Of a stretch of DNA of 64,000 nucleotides, positions 11,922 to 23,953 are shown piece after piece. The notes under the pieces were generated by a model that had not been told where the DNA came from, ran no database searches, and was given only the letters and a program-made list of their open reading frames with translations. Position numbers and translations under genes: made by a program. Source of the stretch: Pascua guehoae. Taxonomy: Eukaryota > Basidiomycota > Tremellomycetes > Trichosporonales > Trichosporonaceae. Every line of letters starts with the position of its first letter. Position 1 is the stretch's first letter. Where the stretch lies: positions 292,074 through 356,073 of the forward strand of contig BCJX01000009.1 in assembly GCA_001600415.1 (NCBI GenBank), read 5' to 3'.

Positions 11922-12150
11922 GGTTTCGTACGGCAGGCCCGGTGGCTGTCGTCGGTGAGGGGGAGCGTGCAGGTCGTCCCTGTAAAGAGCGAGGATGTGC
12001 CAGGTGGGCAGGTGTTTTGATGTTTGACAACGTTGATGTCGTGGGTGAGCGTTTTGCACAAGATACAAGTCTGCTTGCATCTCGTCGTCGGTTGTTGTAC
12101 ACCCACGTCGCCCTTTTGGGCCTGTTGTTGAGATCTTTGAAACGAGGTCG

Positions 12151-12219
12151 GTGCCCCACACCAATACTGACACGTGCGCAATCTCCACGCTAAAGCCACG
12201 CGACGAAGGCTGGGCCAAG
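12151..12219 (+). promoter_or_regulatory. Shared promoter element, copy A
   Basis: About 70 bp, ending roughly 185 bp before the ATG at 12403. It contains TGACACGTGCG (with a CACGTG E-box) followed by CCACGCTAAAGCCACGCGACG-like sequence, and is nearly repeated at 14466-14532 in front of the next gene on the same strand. Likely a cis-regulatory element; the binding factor is unknown. Confidence 0.55.
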
Positions 12220-12402
12220 CCGGCCAAGGTTGACGTAACGCGCAACGACGTCCACCCAACACTGTAGTACAGTAGTCCTCTTGTTCTTGTTCGCCATTCT
12301 CTCTGTTTGTCATCTTCGCTGCTTTGGCGAGCTTCACAGCACCTTTTTTATCCGCCAGCCCATCGACCCCTCAACCCCTCGACCCCGGCCACCAACTTGC
12401 CC

Positions 12403-13984
12403 ATGGAAGAGGTCGCCTACCCCAATGCTGCCTCGGCCATCCGCGAGGTTATTCACGAGCGCATCGCGCAGAGTGAATGGAACACTTTTGGCTCCAAGAT
12501 GACGCTTGTCGTACGCTTCTCCGTCCACGACATTCCCGCCCTCCAGAGGTCCAACTTCATGAATGTGCTACGAAACCAGTTATTGCACATCGGGGACCAG
12601 CACAACCTGGCTATGTTTCTCACGGCCATCCTACCTGTGGCTTCAAACCATTACCACGGATGGAGCATGGGAACGACCAACTTGACGGTGTCGGACCTCA
12701 AGAACATCTGCGTCGAAGGAGGAGTTAGGTTCGAAGACACCCTCGTACAACGCACTTTTGTCGACGTTTGCCAAGAACGCCTGCTTCGTCTCAAGGTAGC
12801 GCGAAACATTACATTGCATGATTCAGATCCGGACTGTTCAGTTGACGAAGTGGGTGAAATGTTGTGAGGAACACGCTGACTGAAAGGCAGAGCGAACCTT
12901 CAGCGACGACGAGTGCTCAGCCCACTCTGATGACAATGCCAACGATTCGTCAATTGGCAATGGTCACGGCTCCGACGACTACGCGTGCACCGAATGGTGG
13001 CCAAGCCGGTCTGAAGATGTTGACGGAGGCTTAAGGCGTATCGACATGTGTGCATGTGCGAAGGTGAACGAAAGGCGATTAATGCGATTCCCCAATACGA
13101 CGTGGTGCAATGGGATCATCACTTGGGCCTCTCTGCCATCCTATGACGACCAGCTTGGCTATCCCACGTTCACTGTTGCGAACCGCGACAGCGCAGTGGG
13201 CAATCTTTTCAGGACAGCACTGTGCCAGAACACTGCGCAGCTCTTGGCGGCGAACGAGATGTGCGGTGCGTGGTTGAGTGCGTTCATTCTGGGCACCAAG
13301 TTCTCGCGCATCATGGTGCTTGACGCCGACACGCTTCTCCTTGAGACGCAGCGTACACCACAACCTGTCAAGTGGAAACTTGACCCTCCCACAGCCCCTC
13401 TTACAGCCCGCCCCGACGACGATTGCGGCGATACGATTCGTATACTCCCTCTCAAGGACTTCCTCAACCACGACTCTGCGTCTGTCGATCATATGGCTCA
13501 CGATTTGGTTTTGGGATGGGCCACCACCGATTGGTATAGTCCAGTTCAATTGGATGACGACGCCCTCCAGACACTCTTGGATTTCCTTGGCGCATCCATC
13601 CTCGACATCGCAGATGCAAGTATGTCTCAACTGCTGCAATTTCGCTCGACTTCACACCGCGCCGGCCCATATCTCCATTCGTTGGCGAAAGCGGTCGAAG
13701 AGTGGAGGAATCCCACGGACAGGCCAGGCATGATCGTCGAGAAGAGAATGGCGGAGGAGTTGGACATGGACCAGCCTACAGCCATACATGCCGACTCCGA
13801 CTCTCTCTTCCCTGAGGATTCACTCAGTGAAAGAGATGAACCCTTGGTCGAGTCTGCTGAGCCGAACGCGCTCGACGTGGTCCTGCGCCTCCCCGTGAAT
13901 ATTGTATTGGTATCCCCAGGCGAAATGGACACTGCTATTCTCGAGCGACTGACCCTGCTTCCGAAGGATATGCCAAGTAGATGA
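12403..13984 (+). CDS. Hypothetical protein, two exons
   Basis: Predicted 512-residue protein from exons 12403..12849 and about 12893..13984. I do not recognise the family. Exon 1 (SAIREVIHERIAQSEWNTFG ... GWSMGTTNLTVSDLKNICVE) looks like a folded alpha/beta region with hydrophobic periodicity. The intron starts GTGGGT after codon GAA; the acceptor is either AG at 12891-12892 or 12885-12886, both phase 0. The second exon begins with an acidic stretch (RTFSDDECSAHSDDNAND), stays open for 51 codons before the next in-frame Met, and ends near LPVNIVLVSPGEMDTAILE. The in-frame continuity argues for one spliced gene, but two separate short genes (stop at 12867, and a start at 13046) are possible. 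No signal peptide or membrane segment. The start ATG has a good CCATGG-like context. Confidence 0.6.
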
Positions 13985-14465
13985 GGAACCTCCAGGGTGT
14001 CATAGAATATCTCGTGTACAGTACAGCATATCCTGTTGTTGATCTATATGTTGGATCCATGCTGGCGAATAGGCGGATTAGGAGGATAAAGATTGCCCCA
14101 TGTAGAACTCTCGTGTCGACTCTGGCTGACGGAGGTTGAAGGTGGATTAAGGAGACTCAGAGCACAATCATGAGACAACCGGTTCTGGGTCCAGATCATT
14201 GCGGAACGGCTCACCTCGTGTTCATAATGCTTGAGATGTCAGCGGCTAGCAACTGCTGTAAGGAAGTAGAAATATTGTCGATTGTGTACAGATATACCAA
14301 CATCGTTGGTGAAACGGTATCATGCTACTTTGCCATAGTAGCGGCAGGAGTTCGACTCTCCTACGATGTAGTTTTTTTCTTTTTCCTCTGCAGCCAGGTA
14401 TTGTATCCATCATATGGAACCCACAGCACATATTTTCATGGGTGTTGCACGTTCAAGGGAGGGTC

Positions 14466-14532
14466 GGAGCCCCACAGTGACACGTGCGTCACAACCACGC
14501 TAACGCCACGCGACGGTGCCTGAGTGGGGCCA
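14466..14532 (+). promoter_or_regulatory. Shared promoter element, copy B
   Basis: Second copy of the element seen at 12151-12219: GCCCCACA, then TGACACGTGCG, then CCACGCTAACGCCACGCGACG, then a GGCCAA end. It finishes about 140 bp before the start codon of the NAPE-PLD-like gene at 14672. Same strand and similar distance to the ATG as copy A. Confidence 0.55.
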
Positions 14533-14671
14533 ACTTTCCGATTTGACGATCAACACCCAAATATTTATTCTCGCGCCGCCGCGCCCCCAACAAAACGTGC
14601 ACCCCCATTCTCCGATCCTCTTGTGCGGGCTCGCTTGCATCTGCAATACCACCACTTGGACCGACGGCAGC

Positions 14672-17151
14672 ATGCCTCCGATGCTGACCATGCTGCGCCG
14701 CGCGGCCATCGTCCTCCCCCTCGCGTGGACGGGCGCGTGGCTTGGGTACTATGGTGAGTCACTACTGTACGCCACTGATGTTTCGTGTCGTTTTGTCTGG
14801 ACGCGTCCGTTGTGGGCCGGCGCGGAGGACATTACGGGAGAACAAGGGGTGTTCGGAGTGGTCTGAGACTTGGTGCCAGCTCGGTGTGGGGGCCACTGCA
14901 GCTCGAGCTACGCGTGGGGATGTGTGCACGAAGCCCGGCGGAGACTCGGCCTGAGGCCGTTCTTTGCGACAATCACTGGCGTTGGAGGTGTTCGCCTGAT
15001 AGCGGATATCCCCTCCGACTGGCGGATAGTGATTACAGTACTCGTCATGGTCATTTCCCTCGTGGTTTCTTAGCTCCGCTTGCGTCCAACTGCTTCCAGA
15101 CTGGCACTGACCACGGCAGCCTATACCGACACGGTGCGTCGCGCCCATATCCGGGACCGGACAAAGCGGCTCGAGGACACACTCGACAAGGTGCCGGGCT
15201 CGGGCGATGGGCGCCGCCCGGCTACTGAAGAGGAGAAGGCGGCGATCAAGCAGAGGTGCGTTGAGGCTGTGTGTGTGTGTGTGTGTGAGCTTCTCATTGT
15301 TGCCCGGTTTGAGGCCGGGAGGAAGAATCGGGATGATGCCACGGACACGTCCCTCATATCAGACTCGTTCAGAGGGCGTTGACCACGGCCATATGCTGGG
15401 CGCAGACAACGTCGCTAACGTCTCAGGTTCTCCAGCCTCAAGTTTGCTGGCCGTTACTGGAACCCCTATACCGAGTGGCGCGAACAGGGCGCTTGGGTAC
15501 GTCTACGCCTGACGCGCGCGCAGTGACTAACAGACAGGAATGGGCATGGTGGAAACTGATTCTCTCGACTCTGAACGGCAAACTCTTTTTCTTTGATGGG
15601 TACGTGAATTGGTTGCTGTGTTTTTAGGTTGTCGGTGCTGTGAGGGTACCAGTACTGTCGACACCGGTGTGTCCGAGCTGGCCGTGATAGGCGCTCCTTG
15701 GCTGCGTGCTCCCTGGTGCCGACATCTTCGGTATCTGGTCTGTTTTGTGCACTCATAATCCCATGGCTGTCAACGATACTGACAGGGCAGGGATTTACCA
15801 CCTGAACGGCCAATTGAAGACCTGCCTATTGAGAAACCCGACTACAAGCTCCTGTTCCCGAACGACACTGGTGCCGAGGCTCCGCTCGCTACACCAATTG
15901 GCCCGCGCACGCATACCGGAGGCTCGGATGTGGATATCACGGACAAGCTCACGATGACCTGGGTGAGTTGTTTCTATCCAAGTACCTGGGGGTTCTTGCA
16001 GCTTCTGTTTTAGTCGTGGCCTAGTGTGGCCTTCCTTCAGTTCCGACATTGCTCTCAATTGTTCCCATCTCTGATGATCCAGCTCGGACAGTCCACGGCT
16101 TACGTGACACTGGACAACCTCGCTATCCTCACGGACCCGGCATTGCAAGACCGTACGATCCCCTCGGCATTGGCTCCGCAGCGCATCCGCCCGGCTCCAT
16201 GTGAGCTCAAGGACCTCAAGCGCGTCGATCTCGTCCTCGTCTCTCACAAGTGAGTGCCACATGTTGCTCATGCTCTAACCGTAGCCACTATGATCATCTC
16301 GACCCAGACGCAGTTCTAGAGCTGGGTGACAGCTGCGAGTGGGTCGTGCCAACGGGTGCGGGACATTTCCTGCGTGAACTGGGTGTGACACGTGTGACAG
16401 AACTCGAGTGAGTGGCAATGAAAGGGGCCTGTGTATCTGCTTGAGTGTGACTGACGTCGCGCAGCTGGTGGCAGGAGAAGAAGCACGTACTCAAGCGACC
16501 AGGACACAAGGACATCTCCTATACCATTACCGCAGTACCAGTCATGCACTGGTCGGCGCGCTCCCCTGCCGACACCAATGCGACGCTCTGGGCGGCGTTC
16601 CACGTCAAGTCGCACACTGAACGGCCGCGCTCCTTTATCCACCTGGGTGACACTGGGTGAGTGTCTGTTCGACTCCCAGCTGCCATGGCCAGTCGCCACC
16701 GAGCCAGCGTGTGACCCTCATCGCGTCCGTGCCGCCTTGCCATCAGTGCAACGAAGCCTGCCCTCTTTTGCCCTCGCTAACCCTAGCTACTCACCATCAC
16801 TGTACGGTGCCGTGGGTCGTGTCCTCGGTCCCGTGGACCTCGCCGCGATCCCAATCGGATCGTACGAGCCGCGGTGGCACATGCACCTCCAGCACACGGA
16901 CCCAGAGGGCGCCGTGCGTTTGGCGCTCGACCTGCAGGCCAAGAAGAGTGTCGGCGTGCACTGGGGCACGTGGATCATGTCGGACGAGAAGTGTGAGTGT
17001 TTCAGACGAGGAGTGTAACTTGTCAGTACCGTGTTGCTGACAAACAGACAACATGCCCCCCATCGATCTTGACATTGCGCGCAAGAAGCTCGGCGTGTCC
17101 GAGGACGCGTTCTGCGTCGTACCCGTCGGCAAGACGCTGGTAGTGGAATAG
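14672..17151 (+). CDS. NAPE-PLD-like metallo-beta-lactamase-fold phospholipase D
   Basis: Predicted membrane-anchored hydrolase releasing N-acylethanolamines from N-acyl-phosphatidylethanolamine (NAPE-PLD family, zinc-dependent). Ten exons, all in phase: 14672..14753, 15120..15255, 15427..15496, 15538..15599, 15791..15962, 16083..16249, 16285..16407, 16465..16656, 16787..16992, 17048..17151; 437 residues. An N-terminal hydrophobic helix (RRAAIVLPLAWTGAWLGYY) is followed by the family segment RFSSLKFAGRYWNPYTEW. Catalytic core: TWLGQSTAYVTLDN, the metal site LVSHNHYDHLDPDAV (built across an intron), IHLGDTGYSP, IPIGSYEPRWHMHLQHTDPE and GVHWGTWIMSDE. Human NAPE-PLD is 393 residues; the extra length is the N-terminal helix. 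Intron 1 (366 nt) is far longer than the others (34-191 nt); intron 2 holds a short TG repeat (15271-15286). Some bacterial and fungal relatives are annotated only as UlaG/RomA-like hydrolases, so the substrate is inferred. Confidence 0.92.
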
Positions 17152-19810
17152 CGCTGGAGATTGACGAGCAGCGCAATGAGGGATCGCGATGGCAACACCG
17201 TGGCACCTGTAGACTGTAGACGTACTGTAGATGTATCGTGTCGCGGGGCACAGTTAGAATCGGGGTGTCATAGGCTTGGGTCACGTCGTATAACCGTATG
17301 GCACGCGTGGGTCGGACTCGACATGCAGCGGTATGCAGCATGCACGGAATGGTTGGGATGATATACCCACTTGGGAAGAAGAGATTTCGTCGTCCGTTGC
17401 ACCACCATTCTGTAGCACTCTGTAACACCCATGGGCGCCTGCAAGCACTGCGAAGGACACTGATCTCAGCTGTGCGTCACATGTCTGATGTAAAACAATG
17501 TTGACTAGTAGGGCGCAAACGACGAACGGTCGCTAACCGAGTTCAGCTATCATCACTCAACAAGTATCAGCATTGCCAACCGAGCCATTGTCGGCCATTG
17601 TCAGAGGTCCTAAGCTCCTCACTTTCGCCACTCCGCTCCCCACTCCATTTCGCCACTCCCAACCCCGCATACATCCGGATGTGGGCTGTACATCTGTGCA
17701 TTCCACCACCATGCCGGGAATCCACCTCCGCTCTCCCGTCGGGTCACGAATCGACAAAACCATGCACAGCCAAACCTTACACCCAGACTCGACTCTCGTC
17801 ACATCCATCAGGGCCGCCACACTCCGAAGCGGGCGTCGTCATCCGCCCATGGACACTTTCGCGTGCGCCAGGGAGCGTGCCGTGGTGCTCCGAGAGGACT
17901 TATCCGGGATGCGGCGCGGCGGGCGGCGGTGGACATTGAGTCGCCTCCTGTGGTATGTACAGTGGCAAGCGCCGCCTTTTTGTGCGCCCCTCATTATTCG
18001 TGGCCGGGGGTGACCGTTTGGGTTTACCTGGAATCAGCAATGTCGTTGTACAGGCAGTCACAGCGGTCAACCTTGGTTCAATCACCGGGGGCACAAGATC
18101 ACACCAGGGTACACTCTGCAGCAGCGGGGCTTGCCCCGCATACAAGGTCAGGTTGTCGTGTCCTGTGTACCTGTGCCGATCACTGGGGCCAGGCTGACCT
18201 GAGTGCTAACCTGGGTACACCCTTACGGACACTCCAGCTTGCACGCACGCTCTGGATGCTTGCATCTCTTCCATAGCCACAGAGTGTCGACTGCACCTGC
18301 GAAATTTACTTCTGCCTGATGTCCTGATCTGACCTTGTCTGATCTTCAACGCGTGGCGCGCCTAGGACGCGTCGTCGGCCCCTGAGTGTCGTGCGACATT
18401 GCCCGACCCCGCCCACTAAGGCCGCCAAGGCCACTAACAACTACTGCTTAACGGCGAGGCCCAAAAAAAAAAACGACGCCATTCCGTACACTAGCGTCGT
18501 AGATCTCTTGGCATCAGCGGCGTCCATTCCTTAGCGCCACCGGTCTAGAAGAGAAGAAAAACATGACAAAGCCGACCCCCCGGGTGGAAATTCGGACCGG
18601 CACCCACGGTGGAATGCACATGGGCTCGGACGTCTTCGGGTGCTCGGATCAACGGGGTGAGGTGCGCCTTTACGCCACACGTGTCGGCGGCAGACCCGGC
18701 AGCCCTGCGCTGGCGCTGTCACTTTTGGAGAGAGGGCAATTTTGTCTCCGAGCACGTGTTTCTGGAACACTTTTTATTATGTTTTTTTTTTTTTTTTCGA
18801 CTTCATCGAACTCGTTATGATGGCTCGCCCACGAGCGTGTCAATGGACAAGAGAAATGTTCGAGGTCGCATAGGACTGCTGTTGAAAGAGCTGACAACCC
18901 GTGCAAAGAGAGGACCTCAAGATGACCTGGACAGGGTTCTGGCCCAAAAGTTTCCGAGTCTGCAATGAATCACTTTTGTTGGCTGGGCCGAACAACCTGG
19001 CTTACTCAATGTCCTTCATACTGGGCTCAATTTCATTGAGCAACGCACAGCGCCTACGGCAGTGGCCATGGATTATCCCTCGCCGTCCGCAGAGATGCAT
19101 GCGGTGCCCTTGAGGGTTCTAACACCCTGAGAGGCCTATGTCACAACGTCTCGGTCACAATGTGCGCACAGAAGGCGTCTGCGGCCTGCCGCGGCCCGGC
19201 GGCACGTCTCCCACCCCTGAACATGGTGTCATCACCAAACTAGGCTCAAACCCTACCTACAAGCCTGGCACCAACCAAAATGTCGGCGCAATACCCATGT
19301 CCGCCCGATTCCGACAAAACCAAACTTCACTCTCTCGTCGTCGCCATGCGTGATGTGTGCGCGCGTTCTGCGCTGCCTGATGGGTGACGTCCAGGGCGTT
19401 TGGTACCTCTCGACTTTCCGTGCACGGAGCCACAGATGTGCGTCGGCGCTGGGGATTGCGGGGTCAGCGAATGGTACAACGTCGAAACCACATCGAACAC
19501 CGACGCCGGGGTGCCAAACACCCACCACGCTCCGTCATGTCCTCGGCCCTCCAGCCGCGATGCCCATGGTGTACGCCAACGTCGTCCGCAAACAAGCGGA
19601 TTTACGCAACTTTTACGCCATGCTGGCTCGGCGCTAAGCGTACGGGCTACTTGCACTACAGCATAGGACGATGGTCTGGCCGAGGAGGTTATAAGTGAAG
19701 ACGGAAACGCGCTTCTTCCCTCATCATCCACAACAACAACAACCCACTCCCACAACCACCAACCCAAACCAACTCCTCCATCCTCCCCTCCACCTCCCCT
19801 CCCATCTTCT
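17152..19810. other. Gene-poor intergenic region upstream of flavohemoglobin
   Basis: About 2.6 kb with no frame carrying a recognisable domain or credible exon chain on either strand. It includes a 16-T run (18782-18797) and an A-rich run near 18462. A TATAAG motif at 19690 lies about 120 bp before the flavohemoglobin leader intron and is a candidate core promoter element; the following leader is rich in CAA and CT. Confidence 0.5.
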
Positions 19811-19896
19811 GTGAGTGCCTGCTTTGCCAAACCCAGCTCTCAAGGTCCTTTGGCTTTCCACACAAACATCCCCCTTGACGTCACTAACCCGCCCAG
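19811..19896 (+). other. Predicted 5' UTR intron of flavohemoglobin
   Basis: GTGAGTGCC donor at 19811, CACTAACCCGCCCAG branch/acceptor ending at 19896, only four bases before the start ATG at 19901. The segment matches the consensus of the coding introns in the window, so the leader is probably spliced. Confidence 0.65.
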
Positions 19897-19900
19897 CACA

Positions 19901-21429
19901 ATGACCATCGCCGACACCCCCGCCTCCGCCTCGGTCATCCCCGCCGATGTCGTTCCCCTCACCGCCGAGCACAAGGCTGCCGTCCTCGCGACTGCGCCCG
20001 TCCTCGCCGAGCACGGCCTGACCGTCACCAAGCGCATGTACGAGGTGAGTGTTTACGATGTGGCTATGACGAGACTGGGGCACCCACCACTTTTTTTTTT
20101 CTGGGTGACTCACGGGTGTTCCGTGCCTGTATCGGATCTAGCACTGGGTCTGTGCGGTGACGTCCCATCTCCAACCATGTTTCATTCCACAATAACAGTC
20201 TCGTGGTCACATGTCCATCATGCCAGGAAACGTCAGCTAACCCGCAGACCATGCTGGGCAACAACCCCATGCTCCGCAACATCTTCTCGATCCCCGCGCA
20301 GAAGTCTGGTGCGCAGCCCCTCGCGCTCGCCCAGAGCGTCGCCGGCTACGCTGCCAACATCAACGACCTGACGCCCCTCGTCCCGACCGTTGTGCGCATT
20401 GCTGAGAAGCACGCCGCCCTCGGCGTCAAGCCCGAGCACTACGCCACTGTCGCCGAGAACCTCATCGCCGCGCTCAAGCACGTCCTCGGCGACGCGTTCA
20501 CCCCCGAGCTCCAGACTGCGTGGTACCACGTGAGTTGTGGCTTGGCCCTCCCTTCTACAATTATTCACCTACTAACACCGCAGGCCTACTGGCAGCTCGC
20601 CAAGATCTTCATCGACATCGAGGCCGACCTGTACGCCAAGGGCGCGTGGGTTGGCTGGAAGAAGTTTGAGGTCACCAAGCACTGCGACGAGTCTGGCACC
20701 ATCCGCTCGTTCACCCTCGCCCCCGTCGACAAGTCGATGCTTCCCCTCAAGCCCTACAAGGCCGGCCAGTTTATCACGATCCGCGTGTGGGTCGACGAGC
20801 TCGAGTGCTACCAGAACCGCCACTACTCGCTCTCGGACGCGCCCAACGGCGAGTACTACCGCATCACCGTCAAGCGCGAGGACGCCGGCTCTGCCGCGGG
20901 CCCCATCCAGCCTGCCGGTGTCGTGTCGACGGCTCTCCACAACCTCCCTGTCGGTGGTGTTGTCGAGGCTGCCTTCCCCGCCGGCTCGTTTGTCCTCCCC
21001 GAGGAGCAGCCCGAGAACTTTGTCCTCTTCTCGGCCGGCGTCGGTATCACCCCCAACCTGTCCATCCTCAACACGCTCGCAAAGGAGGACCCCGCCAACG
21101 GACCCCAGATCTCGTGGATCCAGGGCACCCGCGGCGCCCACGAGCACGTCTTCAAGGACCACGTCCAGGACATTGCCGCCCGCTCCAACGGCCGCGTCAA
21201 GAACATTGTCTACTACTCGGAGCAGACTGAAAACGCAAAGGGCATCTTTGCCGGCCGCATCGACGTGGCCACCATTGACAAGTCGCGCCTCGCTCTCCAC
21301 GACCCCAAGGCCCTCTACTACATTTGCGGCCCTACCCAGTTCATGATCGACGTCAAGAAGGGCCTCAAGGACCTCGAGATTGAAGAGCACCGCATCATCG
21401 TCGAGGCGTTCCGTGCCGGTGAGGTCTAG
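19901..21429 (+). CDS. FHB1: Flavohemoglobin / nitric oxide dioxygenase
   Basis: Converts nitric oxide plus O2 to nitrate using NAD(P)H and FAD, protecting from nitrosative stress (cytosol and/or mitochondrion). Three exons in phase: 19901..20044, 20248..20529, 20584..21429; 423 residues, the usual length (about 400). Globin domain residues 1-150: B10 Tyr47 (TKRMYE), E7 Gln71 (GAQPLALAQ) and proximal His103 (IAEKHAALGVKPEHY) align with the E. coli Hmp haem residues. FAD domain: GQFITIRVWV and RHYSLSDAPNGEYYRITVKR (residues about 220-240). NAD domain: VLFSAGVGITPNLSIL (about 289-304) and YYICGPTQFMIDVKKGL. Intron 1 is 203 nt and contains a 10-T run. In Cryptococcus and yeasts this gene answers to nitrosative stress; nothing in this sequence proves the same regulation. 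It has no functional neighbour beyond being in a nitrogen-flavoured region. Confidence 0.96.
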
Positions 21430-23953
21430 ACGCTAGACAGTTCGCATACATCGGTAGACATCAATCACACTTAGACAAAAGGGTTCTTGTACACTCTATA
21501 CAACCACTCCCTATGTAACATGGCATTTAGCATTTTCCAAACAATGACGCGCAGCTAGCACGGATGGCAAGCCTCTAACCTGCACCAATAGGTACTTCTG
21601 TTGTTGATAAATAAACGTACTGAAGAGATTCATTTCACATTCACTCGCCATCTCGTCTGGACAACGTCCACTCGTACAGCACCTCCTCCCCGTCCGATAT
21701 TTACGCCCGCATAAAAGGCTTTCACCCGACCACCTACCACCCCAACAGGACACAGATGGCCAGAGCAGCACTTGCGGTACAGCGCGTATGTGGGACAGCT
21801 GGATGCCGCTTAACCGACTCGACGTCGCCTGCTACATCCCATGGGCTCGTGTAACCTGCAATAGTGCCAGACTGTTTCCGCCACGAATCGGCTAGTACTG
21901 CCACGAACCGGGCACCCTGCGTCCATCGACACCATCCTCATTAGTCAAGGACGTATCTATATGTACCTCGTCAATACTGTTGGATGTCCTAGCGAATAAA
22001 GTGTCTCTTCTGTCTTCTCACATCCATCGTACCGACCCGTTCTACGCCTGCAATACCGCCCGCCGCTTCCGCGTTCGCACTCGATTTATTAGTGGCTCCA
22101 ATATCACCATCGGCACCCAAAACCAGCCCAGTCTGGCCTTTAGCACTGCACTCCTCTCCCGACCCAGTATGATGCAGGCATAGTTGGGCCATTCTCACTA
22201 AATCTGATACTATGTGCCGTGCGGGTGGGGACAAACTGTGAAGAGAAACCATTTGGAAGCGCCAGGAAGGGGCGTAGAGGATGGGTGGGGGCTGGAGGAG
22301 CAAATGCAGCTCTACAGGTACCTACGACCAGTAATTTGCAGATGGATCGGTTTGCAGAGGACGCAGGTCTGCATGAAATAGCGGGTTGCACCCGGTTTGG
22401 GGCAGAAATAAAGGTTCCCAGATGACACGGGCGCATGAATGTACAGACAACATGTCCTGTAATGCTTTCCAGAGGGAAGGGGAAGGCCACCAACAATTTT
22501 TCAGATGACATGGGTAGAGGAGGCGTAGGAGGACGCGACGTATTCTACTCTCGCGGTGGGCAAGTCTTGGGCACGGCATGTGTTTCTGACCGAAATGGTC
22601 AAGATGTTCATTATTTCACCCACTCTAACACTTCTAAGTAAGTGTCTTATGTTTGCCATAGATATGCCACAATCCTTTGCGTTGTGCGGCCGAGGGCTGA
22701 TAAGTGTTTGGGGGGGGGGGGGGGGGAGAGAGGTTAAGTATGTGTCAAAGAATATACCCATTGAACTCATTGAGACCCCCGTGACCATAATTTGATCTCA
22801 ACGGCAATGGCTAGGAGAACTACACAGATAAAGCGGCCTTGTTGCTTCATGCCTGATGCCCTCCTCCCGTTGTTCACTGTACCTAAACAGATACGGGCTG
22901 AACAAAGGTTACACTTTATGCCAAACAGCTTACCACTCGGGGAAGCTGAGAATGACACGTACTGCGCTACCAACAACACCTGGCACGTCACTGGCAATGA
23001 TGTATGGCTCCTCAGAACGCAACGAGTGCAGGGAAGACAGGCAATATGGAGGCTACCTGTAATCAAACTCACGGGGATGCCCTCATGTACGGGAACCGGA
23101 AGTCAGGAGCCCATCGGCCTCGCAGAGGTTGGTGCTAGTTGTATATATTGTCTAGGAAAGTCAGTAGTACTATACCCACATGCAGACGCAGTAACGCCCC
23201 AGAGGACCATCCTAAGCAAGCTCAAGTCACGCCACCTGTCAGCTCCATGGGCCTCATTGATTCCGTTAGTCCTGAACCACCGACCCGTTTGGAATGGATT
23301 CCTTACCCAGCCCATCCAAGTCCATCCCGTTGCCAGTCCATTTCGCCCCTCCTGGTGTTGCGAGGCGAAATGCGTCGGGCTGTACTGGAGCGCGAGTTCT
23401 CTGTTGCTGTTGGTTCAGTCTCCAAACTTGATGCATACCCCCTCTCCACCGTCTACCACTCTTTCCGTTTGCATTGCTCGCCGAGTACCGCCGAAGGCGG
23501 ACCACTAAACAATACCGCTCCAGCGGACCCCGGCCCGACTTGTCAAACACTCGAAACTCGCCCCCTCTTTGCCCAGCAATATCTGCATCGCGTCTGCAGC
23601 GAATCGCAGCCCACATTGTCGCTCTGCGGATCGGCCCTGTCCGATGCCCTACCGACCTATCCACCGCTTGTCACACTTGCGCCCTGGGCACTCGGATACT
23701 CTTTAATCAGTCTGATACTCTTATCACACACTCCCTGACAGTGCCAGCCCCTGTCCCAGCAGGTGAATTGCCGAATCTGCATGCGGGCCGATACTCTTAT
23801 CACTACATCGCATCGCGTCCACGCCACGAAAAGCCACAAAGCTTGGCCAATTGACACACGCGGACCCACGTGCGGCCCCAATGGCGTCAGTTTCCGATCC
23901 TGTCGGATCGCATGGTGCGCATGCCTTGCATGCCTTAACTTGTGCCTATATGC
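21430..23953. other. Convergent gene-poor region with a 17-G run
   Basis: About 2.5 kb between the stops of flavohemoglobin (+) and the M20 amidohydrolase (-). The longest frame (22792-23508, +) has random-looking composition and no splice-supported partner. A homopolymer of 17 G lies at 22710-22726. No RNA gene recognised. Confidence 0.55.

Noticed and set aside
22792..23508. 238-codon open frame between flavohemoglobin and the M20 gene
   Set aside because: Random-like composition, no family motif, codon use unlike the neighbours.
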